Assembly (NCBI GenBank): GCA_052400625.1
Contig: JBQTGH010000008.1
Reading direction: 5' to 3' (one strand)
DNA from: Thermophagus sp052400625
GTDB lineage: Bacteria; Bacteroidota; Bacteroidia; Bacteroidales; Marinilabiliaceae
Length of the DNA: 64,000 nt
Positions within the stretch are counted from its first letter, which is position 1, and every line of letters starts with the position of its first letter. Under the pieces are notes generated by a model. That model did no database searches and was not told the origin of the DNA. It saw only the letters and a list, made by a program, of their open reading frames with translations. The translations under genes and the position numbers were made by a program. Positions 9,106 through 18,510 of this stretch are shown in pieces.

Positions 9106-10602
9106 ATGAAGAAAGTACATATTTTTATTTTAAAAAGTTATCTCGGCCCTTTGGTCATGACCTTTTTTATTTCCATGTTCATTCTCGTCATGCAGTTTCT
9201 ATGGCGATATGTTGATGATCTGGTAGGAAAAGGCTTGGAATGGCATGTGCTGACCGAATTACTCTTTTATGCCTCGCTTCAGGTGGTCCCAATGGCTTTA
9301 CCATTAGCTATATTGCTGGCTAGTTTAATGACCTTTGGTAATCTGGGTGAAAACTATGAACTCACCGCGCTGAAATCGGCCGGAATTTCTCTGATCCGGA
9401 TAATGATGCCATTAATTATTCTTACAGTACTCACGGCCTTCGGAGCTTATAAATTCACCAATAACGTATTGCCCGTAGCCAATTTAAAACTGGTTTCGAT
9501 TCTTCATGGTGTCAAAGAGACCCGTCTGGAACTGGATATTAAGGAAAATGTGTTTTATCAGGGCGTTGACGACTTCAGCATTAAAGTAAAAAAGAAAAAT
9601 CCTCAAAAGAATATGCTTTATGACGTCATGATCTACGATCACCGTGATCGTAAAGCGCGCAACAGCAATGTTACACTTGCCGATTCGGGACGATTAATGA
9701 TGTCTAATGACAAAAAATTCCTAAAACTAACCCTCTACAACGGAGTTCGATACGACGAAAAGATTGGTTTGCAAGATCAGAAACCAAATGCTGAAGAAGG
9801 GCTGTTCAGAACGGATCATTTTAAACAACAAACAGCCATTATCCCTTTAAAAGGATTTGATTTTTCCAAAACCGATGAAAATCTTTTTAAGAACAGCGAC
9901 CGAATGAAGAATCTGAAACAGATCATCAATGATTTAGATTCGCTAAATACTGAAAAGAGCAAATTTATCGACAACTTAAGACTCCGTTCCAAATCGTTCT
10001 ACTTTTCCCAGATTCCGATCAGCAGATCAAAACCCGGTAAAAAAACAAATAAACCGGATCGCTTGTCCATGATAGATTCCAGCAGAGTTGTCAATGCCGA
10101 CAGCCTCTTCCTGACTTTTTCCGACAACCAAAAACAAGTCATCATGGAAATGGCCATGCAAAAGGCGCGTTCCACCAAACAAACCATTGATGAGCGACTT
10201 CGCTTTATAGAACAAAAAGACAGAACTATCCGACGGCATAAAATGGAGATGCATCGCAAATTCACCCTCCCTTTTGCCTGTTTGATATTCTTTTTTATAG
10301 GTGCTCCACTGGGAGCCATCATTCGTAAGGGAGGATTGGGTATGCCGGTGGTGATCTCGGTTTTGTTTTTTGTGGCTTATTACATTATCGATACCATGGG
10401 CGCAAAACTGGCCCGCGAAGGCGTATGGTTGGTGTATCAGGGGATGTGGCTTTCGTCGATAGTCTTGCTGCCTTTAGGAATTTTTCTGACCTATAAATCG
10501 GCCACCGACTCTGCGATTATGAATGCCGATGCCTATACCATTTTCTTCCAGAAGTTGAAAGCAAAATTTTCCCGGAAGAAAAAGAGGAATATCAGAGACT
10601 AA
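9106..10602 (+). CDS. LptF/LptG (YjgP/YjgQ) family permease
   Basis: 498 aa from ATG at 9106. A longer frame from GTG at 9049 would add a 19-residue phenylalanine-rich tail that looks non-coding. About three hydrophobic segments lie at the N-terminus (VHIFILKSYLGPLVMTFFISMFILVMQF...), then a long periplasmic beta-jellyroll region, then three at the C-terminus (FACLIFFFIGAPLGAIIRKGGLGMPVVIS). This matches the family that extracts lipopolysaccharide from the inner membrane with LptBC. Bacteroidota often carry LptF/G proteins that are long in the middle. The C-terminus is very basic. A partner LptF/G is not in the window. Confidence 0.85.
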   Translation: MKKVHIFILKSYLGPLVMTFFISMFILVMQFLWRYVDDLVGKGLEWHVLTELLFYASLQVVPMALPLAILLASLMTFGNLGENYELTALKSAGISLIRIMMPLIILTVLTAFGAYKFTNNVLPVANLKLVSILHGVKETRLELDIKENVFYQGVDDFSIKVKKKNPQKNMLYDVMIYDHRDRKARNSNVTLADSGRLMMSNDKKFLKLTLYNGVRYDEKIGLQDQKPNAEEGLFRTDHFKQQTAIIPLKGFDFSKTDENLFKNSDRMKNLKQIINDLDSLNTEKSKFIDNLRLRSKSFYFSQIPISRSKPGKKTNKPDRLSMIDSSRVVNADSLFLTFSDNQKQVIMEMAMQKARSTKQTIDERLRFIEQKDRTIRRHKMEMHRKFTLPFACLIFFFIGAPLGAIIRKGGLGMPVVISVLFFVAYYIIDTMGAKLAREGVWLVYQGMWLSSIVLLPLGIFLTYKSATDSAIMNADAYTIFFQKLKAKFSRKKKRNIRD

Positions 10603-10637
10603 TCTCTAAAGCAAAAGAGATTCCTGAGATTTACTCA

Positions 10638-10667
10638 TTGTTACTGATTATTATTTATGTAATTTTG
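10638..10667 (+). promoter_or_regulatory. Promoter for ribBA
   Basis: TTG (10638-10640), 19 bp, TAATTTTG (10660-10667) matches the Bacteroidota promoter consensus. Its position places the transcript start near 10674, so translation must begin at ATG 10698, not at the upstream in-frame TTG. Confidence 0.65.
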
Positions 10668-10697
10668 CAATCTTTAAATGACATTTTATTCAAAATC

Positions 10698-11963
10698 ATG
10701 GACAACAACGCAGAATTTCAACTCAACACAATAGAAGAGGCCATAGAAGCGATCCGGAATGGAGAATTAATTATCGTCGTTGATGACGAAAACAGAGAAA
10801 ATGAAGGGGATTTTATAACCGCAGCGGAACTTATTACCCCTGAAAAGGTCAATTTTATGACCAAATATGGTCGAGGCCTTCTCTGCGTCCCATTGGTAGA
10901 AGAACGTTGCAATGAGCTGGAACTGGATCTCATGGTTGGCAAAAACACCTCGCTTCACGGCACCCCATTTACAGTATCTGTTGATTTGCTTGGACAAGGA
11001 TGTACCACCGGCATTTCTGCATCTGATCGTGCCAAAACCATCAAAGCATTAAGTGATCCTGCCACCCAGCCTGAAGACCTGGGCCGCCCCGGACACATTT
11101 TCCCGCTGAAAGCAAAAGAAAAGGGAGTACTTCGTCGTTCAGGACACACCGAAGCAGCCGTTGATCTGGCCCGATTGGCAGGCCTGACGCCAGCAGGAGT
11201 GTTGGTTGAAATCATGAATGATGACGGAACGATGGCCCGACTGCCACAATTAATGGATATTGCCAAAAAATTTAATCTTAAAATTGTTTCCATAGAAGAC
11301 CTGATAGCTTATCGACTGAAACAAGAGAGCTTGATTATTAAAGGGGTTCAGGTACATTTACCCACTGCTTATGGAGACTTTCAGTTTATCCCATTTAAAC
11401 AAAAATCCAACGGACTTGAGCACATGGCTCTGATCAAAGGAACCTGGGAAGAAGATGAGCCCGTTCTGGTAAGGGTGCACTCTTCCTGTGCCACGGGGGA
11501 TATCTTCGGCTCCTTACGCTGCGAATGCGGAGAACAATTGCACAAAGCCATGGAAACCATTGAAAAGGAAGGCAAAGGGGTTATTGTTTATATGAATCAA
11601 GAAGGACGAGGAATCGGGTTAATGAATAAAATCAAAGCATATAAATTACAGGAAGAAGGTAGAGATACCGTAGATGCCAATACTGATCTGGGATTTGATG
11701 CTGATGAGCGAGACTATGGCGTTGGCGCACAAATTCTGAGAGAGCTTGGTGTCACAAAAATGAGACTAATGACCAATAATCCAATCAAACGAATTGGGCT
11801 GGAAGGTTACGGACTTCAAATAGTTGAGAATGTACCCATTGAAGTAAAACCTAATCCGTACAACGAGTTCTATCTACTCACCAAAAAAGAAAAAATGGGA
11901 CATAATCTGAAATTCTTCACTTATAAAGATCCCCATTCAAAAGGGACCAAAGAAGACATATAG
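10698..11963 (+). CDS. ribBA: Bifunctional DHBP synthase / GTP cyclohydrolase II
   Basis: 421 aa from ATG 10698. Residues about 1-205 are 3,4-dihydroxy-2-butanone-4-phosphate synthase: VVDDENRENEGDF is the metal/phosphate site and RSGHTEAAVDLARLAG the conserved core. Residues about 210-415 are GTP cyclohydrolase II: VRVHSSCATGDIFGSLRCEC holds the zinc cysteines, followed by MNQEGRGIGL and NPIKRIGL. Together they supply both starting intermediates of riboflavin synthesis in the cytoplasm. The fusion is standard in Bacteroidota. No FMN riboswitch is recognisable in the short leader. Confidence 0.95.
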   Translation: MDNNAEFQLNTIEEAIEAIRNGELIIVVDDENRENEGDFITAAELITPEKVNFMTKYGRGLLCVPLVEERCNELELDLMVGKNTSLHGTPFTVSVDLLGQGCTTGISASDRAKTIKALSDPATQPEDLGRPGHIFPLKAKEKGVLRRSGHTEAAVDLARLAGLTPAGVLVEIMNDDGTMARLPQLMDIAKKFNLKIVSIEDLIAYRLKQESLIIKGVQVHLPTAYGDFQFIPFKQKSNGLEHMALIKGTWEEDEPVLVRVHSSCATGDIFGSLRCECGEQLHKAMETIEKEGKGVIVYMNQEGRGIGLMNKIKAYKLQEEGRDTVDANTDLGFDADERDYGVGAQILRELGVTKMRLMTNNPIKRIGLEGYGLQIVENVPIEVKPNPYNEFYLLTKKEKMGHNLKFFTYKDPHSKGTKEDI

Positions 11964-11994
11964 GAAAAAAATTCTTCCTTACGATATTTAAAAT

Positions 11995-12034
11995 TGCCCG
12001 GGTACGAACGAATCAACATCTAAAATCCCGGGCA
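11995..12034. other. GC-rich inverted repeat after ribBA
   Basis: TGCCCGGG (11995-12002) and CCCGGGCA (12027-12034) form a perfect 8-bp stem around a 24-nt loop, 32 bp after the ribBA stop. No T-run follows immediately, so it is a stem-loop rather than a textbook terminator. Confidence 0.45.
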
Positions 12035-12126
12035 TTAATGCATAACAACCTTTTTGCATTCCACCTATCGTGTCTGGAAATTGTAAGGCTATAATGATGG
12101 CTCCATCTTCTTGATGTCATTTTTTC

Positions 12127-12134
12127 TATATTTG
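12127..12134 (+). promoter_or_regulatory. -7 element for fmt
   Basis: TATATTTG matches TAnnTTTG exactly and lies 17 bp before the fmt ATG, giving a very short leader. The upstream -33 TTTG is not clear. Confidence 0.45.
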
Positions 12135-12150
12135 TTAAAAACAAACAACG

Positions 12151-13101
12151 ATGCAAAACTTGAAGATTGTTTTCATGGGGACCCCTGACTTCGCTGTAGA
12201 AAGTTTAAAAGTTCTGCTGGAGGCAGATGCCCACATTGTAGGTGTAGTTACAGCACCCGACAAACCCGCCGGAAGAGGTCGAAAGCTTACCGCATCCCCC
12301 GTCAAAAATTTTGCAAAAGAAAAAGGTCTAGAAATATTACAGCCCACCAATCTGAAAGATCCTCTCTTTCTCAAAGAGCTCAAAGCATTAAACGCCGATC
12401 TTCAAGTCGTTGTAGCGTTCAGAATGTTGCCAGAAGCAGTTTGGAATATGCCGCCTAAAGGCACTTTCAATCTTCATGCTTCTCTCCTTCCTGAATATCG
12501 GGGTGCAGCACCCATCAACTGGGCCATCATCAACGGTGAAGAAAAAACAGGCGTTACCACCTTCTTTTTACAACACCAAATCGATACCGGTGATATTTTA
12601 TTTCAGGAAGAAATGCCTATTTTACCAGACGATAATGCCGGTAGTCTCCACGACAAATTAATGGAACAAGGTGCCGCATTGGTACTAAAAACAGTAAAAG
12701 CTATTGCAGCCAACACCATCGCTCCCAAACCTCAATCGCACAAACAAGGCAAACCGGCACCTAAAATATTTAAAAATGACTGTAAAATAGATTGGTACAG
12801 AGAGTGCGAAACCGTTCATAATAAAATCAGAGGGTTAAGTCCCTATCCAGCTGCATGGACGGAACTGTCCGCCCCAGAAGAAAAAATTCGCGTCATGAAA
12901 ATTTTCCGTACCGAAAAGTCAGGATCTGCAGGACTAAATCCAGGAGAAATTTACAGCGACGGAGAAAAAATTATTCTGGCAGGAACCCGTAACGGCGACC
13001 TGAAAATAAAAGAATTACAGATAGCCGGAAAAAAAAGGATGACGACAGAAGAATTTCTAAAAGGAAATAAAATTCCGGAAGGTTCATCCTTCCTATCCTG
13101 A
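12151..13101 (+). CDS. fmt: Methionyl-tRNA formyltransferase
   Basis: 316 aa, typical length. It transfers a formyl group from 10-formyltetrahydrofolate to initiator Met-tRNA. The N-terminal formyltransferase domain (about 1-205) has IVFMGTPDFAVESLKVL, NLHASLLPEYRGAAPINWAI (catalytic Asn-His with SLLP), and DTGDILFQEE with the catalytic Asp. The smaller C-terminal OB-like tRNA-binding domain follows (KIRGLSPYPAAWTEL). It is a stand-alone gene here, convergent with the glucosaminidase gene. Confidence 0.95.
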   Translation: MQNLKIVFMGTPDFAVESLKVLLEADAHIVGVVTAPDKPAGRGRKLTASPVKNFAKEKGLEILQPTNLKDPLFLKELKALNADLQVVVAFRMLPEAVWNMPPKGTFNLHASLLPEYRGAAPINWAIINGEEKTGVTTFFLQHQIDTGDILFQEEMPILPDDNAGSLHDKLMEQGAALVLKTVKAIAANTIAPKPQSHKQGKPAPKIFKNDCKIDWYRECETVHNKIRGLSPYPAAWTELSAPEEKIRVMKIFRTEKSGSAGLNPGEIYSDGEKIILAGTRNGDLKIKELQIAGKKRMTTEEFLKGNKIPEGSSFLS

Positions 13102-13195
13102 TAAATAGCGTTAATAACAACCGACAATTCCTCGGTATTATTCAAGCTAAATTTCTCTTTCAACCAGAAGAATGACTGTTGCCAAACAAGGAAGC

Positions 13196-13220
13196 CGATC
13201 GGAGTTAATAATTCCGATCG
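13196..13220. terminator. Palindrome between convergent genes
   Basis: CGATCGGA...TCCGATCG is an 8-bp perfect stem with a 9-nt loop, between fmt (stop 13101) and the glucosaminidase gene (stop 13237). There is no strong T-run on either side. A bidirectional termination or transcript-stabilising role is inferred from position. Confidence 0.45.
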
Positions 13221-13236
13221 ACCTATTATCAACGGC

Positions 13237-14175
13237 TTACTTCTTTATTGCTTTCCTGAGGTTTAAACGCTCACCAGGCTTGGGTTCTTCCCCCTCAGTC
13301 ATGTTATTCAGCTTATAAAGCTTCCGCATTTTAACCCCGTATATTTGGGAAATTTCAAACATGGTCTGTCCTTCTTTCACTACATGCGAGGGATGATCCG
13401 GATGGGCTTTGTTGCGTTTTGGCTCTATATACAAATATTTATAATCGGTAGCACGGCCGGCATCTTTCAGGTCATTATATTTGGGCAGTTCCCAGTCGCG
13501 AAGATCAAATTCGGTTGCTATAGACGAAAAAGTATCTTCCGGCTTCACCATAATATACCTCACGCCATTATTAAAATGCACTTCATGTTTAATATATGGA
13601 TCAATAACATGACCACCCGAACTTTTTCCTTTGGTTCGTTTCCAAGTAGTGTTGCCTGCCCCCTGCTCATCAAACTCATAAAGTTTATATCGTTCAATCA
13701 AATCGATTAATCGCCTGGCATAGTTGGGGTCTGTGGCATAACCTGCTTTTTTTAATCCACGGGCCCATCCTTTATAATCTGTAATGTCGAGTTCAAACAG
13801 AAAAGCATATCGGGAGCGGGTAGATAAAAACCTGGCATGGTCGGCATATGAGTCATAGACGGTATTGTATTTCCTGAAACATTCATTGCGGCGATCGTCA
13901 TGATGATAGACTTTTTCCCCTGTCCAGTCGTGGCATTTAATGCCAAAATGGTTATTGGCCTCTACCGCCAGACGACTATTGCCGTTCCCCGACTCCAGCA
14001 TACCTTGTGCTAGGGTTATGCTTGCAGGCACGCCGTTTCGTTTCATATTCATTACGGCCCAATCATGGTATTTATCTATATATTGTTCGGGCGTGAATTT
14101 GGTTGTCTCCTGACCATGAGCCAGGTGAACAAAAAAACTACTAAATACAACAAAAAGAATCGCTATTTTTTGCAT
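13237..14175 (-). CDS. Secreted glucosaminidase-domain peptidoglycan hydrolase with LysM
   Basis: 312 aa from ATG 14175, which gives the signal peptide MQKIAILFVVFSSFFVHLAHGQ. An earlier ATG at 14190 would add five residues ahead of it. About residues 30-165 form a mannosyl-glycoprotein endo-beta-N-acetylglucosaminidase (FlgJ/LytG-like) domain with SITLAQGMLESGNGNSRLA carrying the catalytic Glu, and YATDPNYARRLIDLIERY near its end. The C-terminus holds LysM-like peptidoglycan-binding modules (HVVKEGQTMFEISQIYGVKMRKLYKLNNM). It probably cleaves glycan strands in the periplasm during wall turnover. Confidence 0.88.
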   Translation of the reverse strand: MQKIAILFVVFSSFFVHLAHGQETTKFTPEQYIDKYHDWAVMNMKRNGVPASITLAQGMLESGNGNSRLAVEANNHFGIKCHDWTGEKVYHHDDRRNECFRKYNTVYDSYADHARFLSTRSRYAFLFELDITDYKGWARGLKKAGYATDPNYARRLIDLIERYKLYEFDEQGAGNTTWKRTKGKSSGGHVIDPYIKHEVHFNNGVRYIMVKPEDTFSSIATEFDLRDWELPKYNDLKDAGRATDYKYLYIEPKRNKAHPDHPSHVVKEGQTMFEISQIYGVKMRKLYKLNNMTEGEEPKPGERLNLRKAIKK

Positions 14176-14280
14176 AATCAATCCATTCAAAAAAGAATCA
14201 TCTTATAGAAACGAACATGACCAAAAAGTTGATCACTACTTTTATCCCTTCCTATCGGAAACAAGGACGTAAATAAACTG

Positions 14281-14427
14281 TGTCTTGTGAGTTCCATCCA
14301 ACCAATAACTTAACTTTAATTTAAACGGATGAAACGAGCATGACAATGCAAGATTGTCACAAAAGAGATTGCATAAATCTTTGTCATGCTAGTTCCATTC
14401 GGCCAATAAGTTAGATAAATTATATAC
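14281..14427 (+). repeat. Dispersed element B: half copy plus full copy
   Basis: A 3' half (TGTCTTGTGAGTTCCATCCA..., 14281-14326) runs directly into a full copy (GGATGAAACGAGCATGACAA at 14327, ending GTTAGATAAAT). The full copy has outer arms GCATGACA/TGTCATGC and an inner hairpin GACAAT-GCAAG-ATTGTC. After it comes ATGAAATATTGTTAC, a 14-codon frame that stops at once. It lies in a 700-bp gap, neither orientation feeding an obvious gene closely. Confidence 0.7.
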
Positions 14428-14881
14428 GAATGAAATATTGTTACTATCAGACCTTTGTTTCGACAAATATATAAAACTGATTAACAAAAACAGACCACGC
14501 TATAATTATTTTGAATAAGAGATTCATAATCCTTCTCACCAAACCGTATTCCGTATCGGCTCACTTCCATTAACAAAACGGTAGGTGGTTCAGATTATAG
14601 CGAGCAAGCAACTGACAGGCGATATTCATTTATCAAACAACTTTTTAATACAATTAACCTCTTCTAATTACAACAATAAACAGTCGCCACCCCCACTTTT
14701 CATAAAGAATAAACAAATTCCCTTCCCTTTTTTTGCCCTAACCACCAACTTCGCCCGGTTGGAATTTGTAAATACCAATCACCAATATTAAATTGCGGTT
14801 ATGAAATGCGCATGCCCCCACTCTTAAGGGATGTATACAAAGTCATGACGGAAACGTTCGTCCCAATTAAAATTTTAAAGA
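14428..14881. other. Intergenic, no gene supported
   Basis: About 450 bp of A+T-rich DNA between element B and cdd. A 68-codon open frame (14585-14791) has low-complexity composition and no family features, so I do not call it. No terminator or clear promoter was identified. Confidence 0.4.
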
Positions 14882-15370
14882 ATGAAACACACTAATCAGC
14901 AGCAATATACCTTTCCTTTTGCGGAATTCACATCTTCAGATCAGCTTAATCCGGAGGAAAAAGCATTAGTTGAACGTGCCATGGAGGCATCCTTCAAAGC
15001 CTATAATCCCTATTCAAAATTTAATGTTGGTGCGGCCGTACTGCTGGACAACGGAAAAATAATTACCGGCAACAATCAGGAAAATGCCGCTTATCCTTCG
15101 GGTCTTTGCGCCGAACGAGTGGCACTCTTCTATGCTTCCTCGCAATATCCGGACGCTGCCGTAAAAATGTTGGCGATTGTTGCCTCCAAAGACGGCCAGG
15201 TAATTAAAGCGCCTGTTCCGCCATGTGGCAGCTGCCGACAGGTTTTTATCGAGTGGGAAAACCGGTTTAAAAAGCCTTTCATCGTCATCATGGCCGGAAC
15301 CGAAAAAATCATCCGAGTGGAAAAGGCGGAGTGGCTACTCCCCTTTAATTTTCAGGCAGATTTTCTCTGA
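14882..15370 (+). CDS. cdd: Cytidine deaminase
   Basis: 162 aa, homotetrameric-type length. It deaminates cytidine and deoxycytidine to uridine forms in pyrimidine salvage. It shows YSKFNVGAAVLLDNG, the active-site run SGLCAERVAL (zinc-binding Cys and catalytic Glu) and PPCGSCRQVF with two zinc cysteines. An N-terminal extension of about 30 residues precedes the core. It is convergent with xseB, with only 12 bp between the stops. Confidence 0.93.
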   Translation: MKHTNQQQYTFPFAEFTSSDQLNPEEKALVERAMEASFKAYNPYSKFNVGAAVLLDNGKIITGNNQENAAYPSGLCAERVALFYASSQYPDAAVKMLAIVASKDGQVIKAPVPPCGSCRQVFIEWENRFKKPFIVIMAGTEKIIRVEKAEWLLPFNFQADFL

Positions 15371-15382
15371 AGGGGAAATATC

Positions 15383-15589
15383 CTATTCTTCATCCATTTC
15401 CTTTAGTACTTTTTCCACTTCTTCCTCGGTATTTTTTAACTTGTTGCGACAATACCGCACCAGTTCCGATACCCGCTTGACCTTCCCGGATAGTTCGTCC
15501 ACCTCCAGCTCCTCATTTTCCATTTGCTGTAAGATCTCTTCTATTTCAGCAATAGCTTCGCTATAGGTTATTTTTTTTTTGGGTGCCAT
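15383..15589 (-). CDS. xseB: Exodeoxyribonuclease VII small subunit
   Basis: 68 aa, the usual size. The conserved pattern SEAIAEIEEILQQMENEELEVDEL...VRRYCRNKL-like helices with the L-x-E-x-S spacing of XseB is present. It binds XseA to form the multi-subunit single-strand DNA exonuclease. xseA lies 106 bp upstream on the same strand, so they are likely co-transcribed. Confidence 0.9.
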   Translation of the reverse strand: MAPKKKITYSEAIAEIEEILQQMENEELEVDELSGKVKRVSELVRYCRNKLKNTEEEVEKVLKEMDEE

Positions 15590-15695
15590 TTTAATTTAGA
15601 TAATTAGATTTAAGATTCTTAGATATAAGAAATATTGAAATTACAACGTCAAGGCCTGTTTCACCATCAAGCCAAAACCATTTATTCTTTGCATA

Positions 15696-17090
15696 CTATA
15701 CACGCTTCTTCAATTTTCTGACATTCTCCACCTTAGCACTCATCTCTCCGTCTATGAATCTGGTTGTAATATAATCTCCTTCTTTTAACATGGAAATGTT
15801 TTTAACCAACTTACCATCATGATAAGTGAGCGAATAACCACGTTTCAGCAATCGCACCGGATCATTTGAATTTTTAGCTTGTTCCAGAAAATCAAGCTTT
15901 TGTCGCGACGCATTCAAAATCCTGGTGGGCAACTTCCTAAGAGACAAGCTATATTGATTCAGCAATTGATGATTAAAACTCACTCTGTTCTTAGATGCCA
16001 TCACCATCCTTTCCTCATAACGTTTCAGCCCATACCCGGCATTTCCCAACCGTTGCGAAACTGTTATCGGCAACCGCCCCACCAAAAGCTCCAACTTGCT
16101 ACGTCGTCGTTGCAACGATGTCTTAACGGTAGGCACATAAACTCTCGAAAAATTATCAATTTTCTTTTTTTCCTCCTGAATCTTTTCTCTGGCCATCTCT
16201 GTCATCAAATAAGCTTTCTCATCCACCAGCTGCAAAAAAGAGGCAGCCCGCTCAATCAAAAACGCAGCAACAGCCGTAGGCGTTTTCAGCATGGTGTTGG
16301 CCACCAGGTCGGCGACTGATTCATCCCTTTCATGGCCTATCCCGGTAATTACAGGCAATGGAAATTGAGCAATATGATAAGCCACCCAGTAACTGTCGAA
16401 ACATAAAAGGTCAATAGTGGCTCCTCCCCCTCTAATGAGCACCACAGCATCAAAAAAAGAAGAATAATTAAAAATCTTTTCCAGAGCCTCAACAATGGAC
16501 CCCTCGGCCTGATCTCCCTGCATCACAGCAGAAAACAGATGATAATAGAACCTGATTCCATAAGGATTATTATCTAACTGATGCACAAAATCGCCATATC
16601 CGGCAGCTGTGGGCGAGGATATGATCGCTATCTTTTGAACCACTTCCGGCAGCTCCAACTCCTTATTCATCTCTATCACCCCTTCTTCGGTGAGACGATT
16701 CAGCACTTCCCGACGCTTACGTGCCAAATCGCCCAAAGTATAAGAGGGATCGATATCGCTAATGATTAAACTCAAGCCATAGACTTCCTGAAATTGGACC
16801 GATACCTTTACCAGAACTTTTAATCCGGTTGTTAGTGGTTGTCCCGTGGTTGATTCAAAATAGACCTTCAGCATTCTAAAATTATGGGCCCAGATCATGG
16901 CACGTGCACGCGCTACCAGATGATCACCGCTTTCATCTTTCTCCACCAGATCAAGATAACAATGTCCGTTCCGGTTGACACGCAGTTCGCCTATTTCCGC
17001 TTTAACCCAAACAGACATCAACATGGCATCATCGATAATGCCTTTTATTTTTCGGTTGAGTTGTAATAAAGTAATGGCTTCCTGCCCCAT
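15696..17090 (-). CDS. xseA: Exodeoxyribonuclease VII large subunit
   Basis: 464 aa. N-terminal OB-fold (about 1-100: VWVKAEIGELRVNRNGHCYLDLVEK), then the catalytic core with IAIISSPTAAGYGDF, RGGGATIDLLCFDSY and GIGHERDESVADLVA, then coiled-coil segments and a C-terminal KRGYSLTYHDGKLVKN domain. It degrades single-stranded DNA from both ends. It precedes xseB and lies 10 bp downstream of the stop of the MORN-like gene's neighbour on the same strand, so it may share its transcript. Confidence 0.93.
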   Translation of the reverse strand: MGQEAITLLQLNRKIKGIIDDAMLMSVWVKAEIGELRVNRNGHCYLDLVEKDESGDHLVARARAMIWAHNFRMLKVYFESTTGQPLTTGLKVLVKVSVQFQEVYGLSLIISDIDPSYTLGDLARKRREVLNRLTEEGVIEMNKELELPEVVQKIAIISSPTAAGYGDFVHQLDNNPYGIRFYYHLFSAVMQGDQAEGSIVEALEKIFNYSSFFDAVVLIRGGGATIDLLCFDSYWVAYHIAQFPLPVITGIGHERDESVADLVANTMLKTPTAVAAFLIERAASFLQLVDEKAYLMTEMAREKIQEEKKKIDNFSRVYVPTVKTSLQRRRSKLELLVGRLPITVSQRLGNAGYGLKRYEERMVMASKNRVSFNHQLLNQYSLSLRKLPTRILNASRQKLDFLEQAKNSNDPVRLLKRGYSLTYHDGKLVKNISMLKEGDYITTRFIDGEMSAKVENVRKLKKRV

Positions 17091-17100
17091 AAACCATGGA

Positions 17101-17961
17101 TTAAAAATTCCGCATTAATTCGGATGGATTGTTCATATATTTTTCAGGATCTTCAAATTTCTTTTTGTTCTCCTCATACAGATTATACTCCTCTTGTTGC
17201 ATACGGTCCAGTTGATCTCTATTGACTGCTACCCCATCTCTATATTTTAGGGAAAACTTCTCTCTTCCCAATGCATCGTAAAAGATCCAGAGACTGTCTT
17301 GCAGCCCTTCTTTATAAAAGCCGGTAATCTCTTCTTTCCCGTCGGGAAAATAAACCGTATAGGCACCATGAAACTTACCGTCCTTATAATTAATAAACAC
17401 CCTTGGTGAGCCATTGGGATAGAACTGCTTCTCCAGTCCCTGTTTTTCTCCCTCCCAGTAATAAACCTCTGAGGCGAGCGTACCATCCTCAAAAAATATC
17501 TGCGAAACGCCTTGCTGAAGATCATTGAAAAAAGTCTTTCTGGACTTCAGGATGCCTTTCTCATCAAAGAATTTCCAAACGCTGTCTTTTTTCATATTTT
17601 TAAAAAACCCGGTAGCAATGACTTTTCCTTTTTCAGAAAAAAAACGGGCTTGCCCCAAACGACTGTTTCCCTCACCAAAGATTATTTCGACAAATGTTTT
17701 TCCACTTTTATAATAGCGAGTCAGAGTGTCAATGGGCTGATCATCTTTAAAGTGGGCCCGATAAGCGGGATTACCATTGGGATGATACCTCATCCAATAT
17801 CCCTGTCGACGTCCCTGTTCATCCCTACGATTTGGATACCGGGCATCTTGCTTAATTTCTCTTTTTGTCTGGCCGGCAGGCTTTTCAAAAAGTCCCGTCT
17901 GCGCATTTACTGTAATCCCCAAAAACAACAAAAAGAATAAATTCAATAACCTTAACTCCAT
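17101..17961 (-). CDS. Secreted MORN-variant repeat protein
   Basis: 286 aa with a signal peptide (MELRLLNLFFLLFLGITVNAQ). It contains about seven repeats of about 20-23 residues of the MORN_2 type (for example RRQGYWMRYHPNGNPAYRAHF, KHGAYTVYFPDGKEEITGFY-like units with a central Y/F-x-x-G). Proteins of this repeat are annotated as YwqK-type 'antitoxins', but here nothing supports a toxin-antitoxin role. A beta-sheet surface or lipid/peptide binding scaffold in the periplasm is the safest description. xseA follows 10 bp downstream on the same strand. Confidence 0.75.
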   Translation of the reverse strand: MELRLLNLFFLLFLGITVNAQTGLFEKPAGQTKREIKQDARYPNRRDEQGRRQGYWMRYHPNGNPAYRAHFKDDQPIDTLTRYYKSGKTFVEIIFGEGNSRLGQARFFSEKGKVIATGFFKNMKKDSVWKFFDEKGILKSRKTFFNDLQQGVSQIFFEDGTLASEVYYWEGEKQGLEKQFYPNGSPRVFINYKDGKFHGAYTVYFPDGKEEITGFYKEGLQDSLWIFYDALGREKFSLKYRDGVAVNRDQLDRMQQEEYNLYEENKKKFEDPEKYMNNPSELMRNF

Positions 17962-18026
17962 TCCTTTAATATTTATCTAAGTTTTAGGTTCCCAAAACAT
18001 TTCCGAAACATCGGAAGTGCCTGTAA

Positions 18027-18056
18027 GAACTCGCATGACAAGATGGGTATGCATTG
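18027..18056 (-). repeat. Partial reverse copy of element B
   Basis: GAACTCGCATGAC (18027-18039) is the exact reverse complement of the conserved 3' arm GTCATGCGAGTTC, followed by ATGGGTATGCATTG-like inner sequence. The rest is degraded. Confidence 0.45.
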
Positions 18057-18061
18057 CCCTT

Positions 18062-18452
18062 CCCTTTAGAGGCCAGAATGAGACCTGAATTATTTAACCG
18101 GCAAAGACATTTAGCATCCGGCTCCAAAGTCATGCTCGAATCATTAGTATTAAATCTGTCTAATATTTTGTTCTGATATTCTTGAATAAATGGTTTTCTA
18201 GCCATCAGTATCCTGTCCGGTCTGAAAGTTGAGAAAACATTGTCTATTGCAGGTGACAAACCGGCTCAAAAATAACATCTTCAACTCGGTAAAGTATTAA
18301 AACCATCAACTAGTACAAAAGTATTCATTTCGGCTGAATTATCGGAGGAGGATTACAAATATACAGTAAGGAAGTTTTCACCAGTAAAGAAACCATGCGG
18401 TTATCATCAGCAAAAATTTTTGATAGTGCCGATACGGACAATCTTCTGCCAC
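18062..18452. other. Intergenic, no gene supported
   Basis: About 390 bp between the MORN-like gene and the dnaK terminator. A 91-codon minus-strand frame (17984-18259) overlaps an element-B fragment and has no recognisable features, so it is not called. Confidence 0.4.
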
Positions 18453-18483
18453 AAAAAAAAGGGCTGCCTAATAGACAACCCTC
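18453..18483 (-). terminator. Intrinsic terminator of dnaK
   Basis: Read on the minus strand, GGGTTGTC-TATTA-GGCAGCCC is followed by a run of eight T. It begins about 28 bp after the dnaK stop codon. Confidence 0.8.
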
Positions 18484-18510
18484 TATAAAAACAGTTCTCA
18501 ATGCGTATTG

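Noticed and set aside
14585..14791. 68-codon frame upstream of cdd
   Set aside because: Low complexity, no family features and no promoter or leader signal.
17984..18259. 91-codon minus-strand frame
   Set aside because: It overlaps an element B fragment, has no recognisable domain, and its composition is not protein-like.
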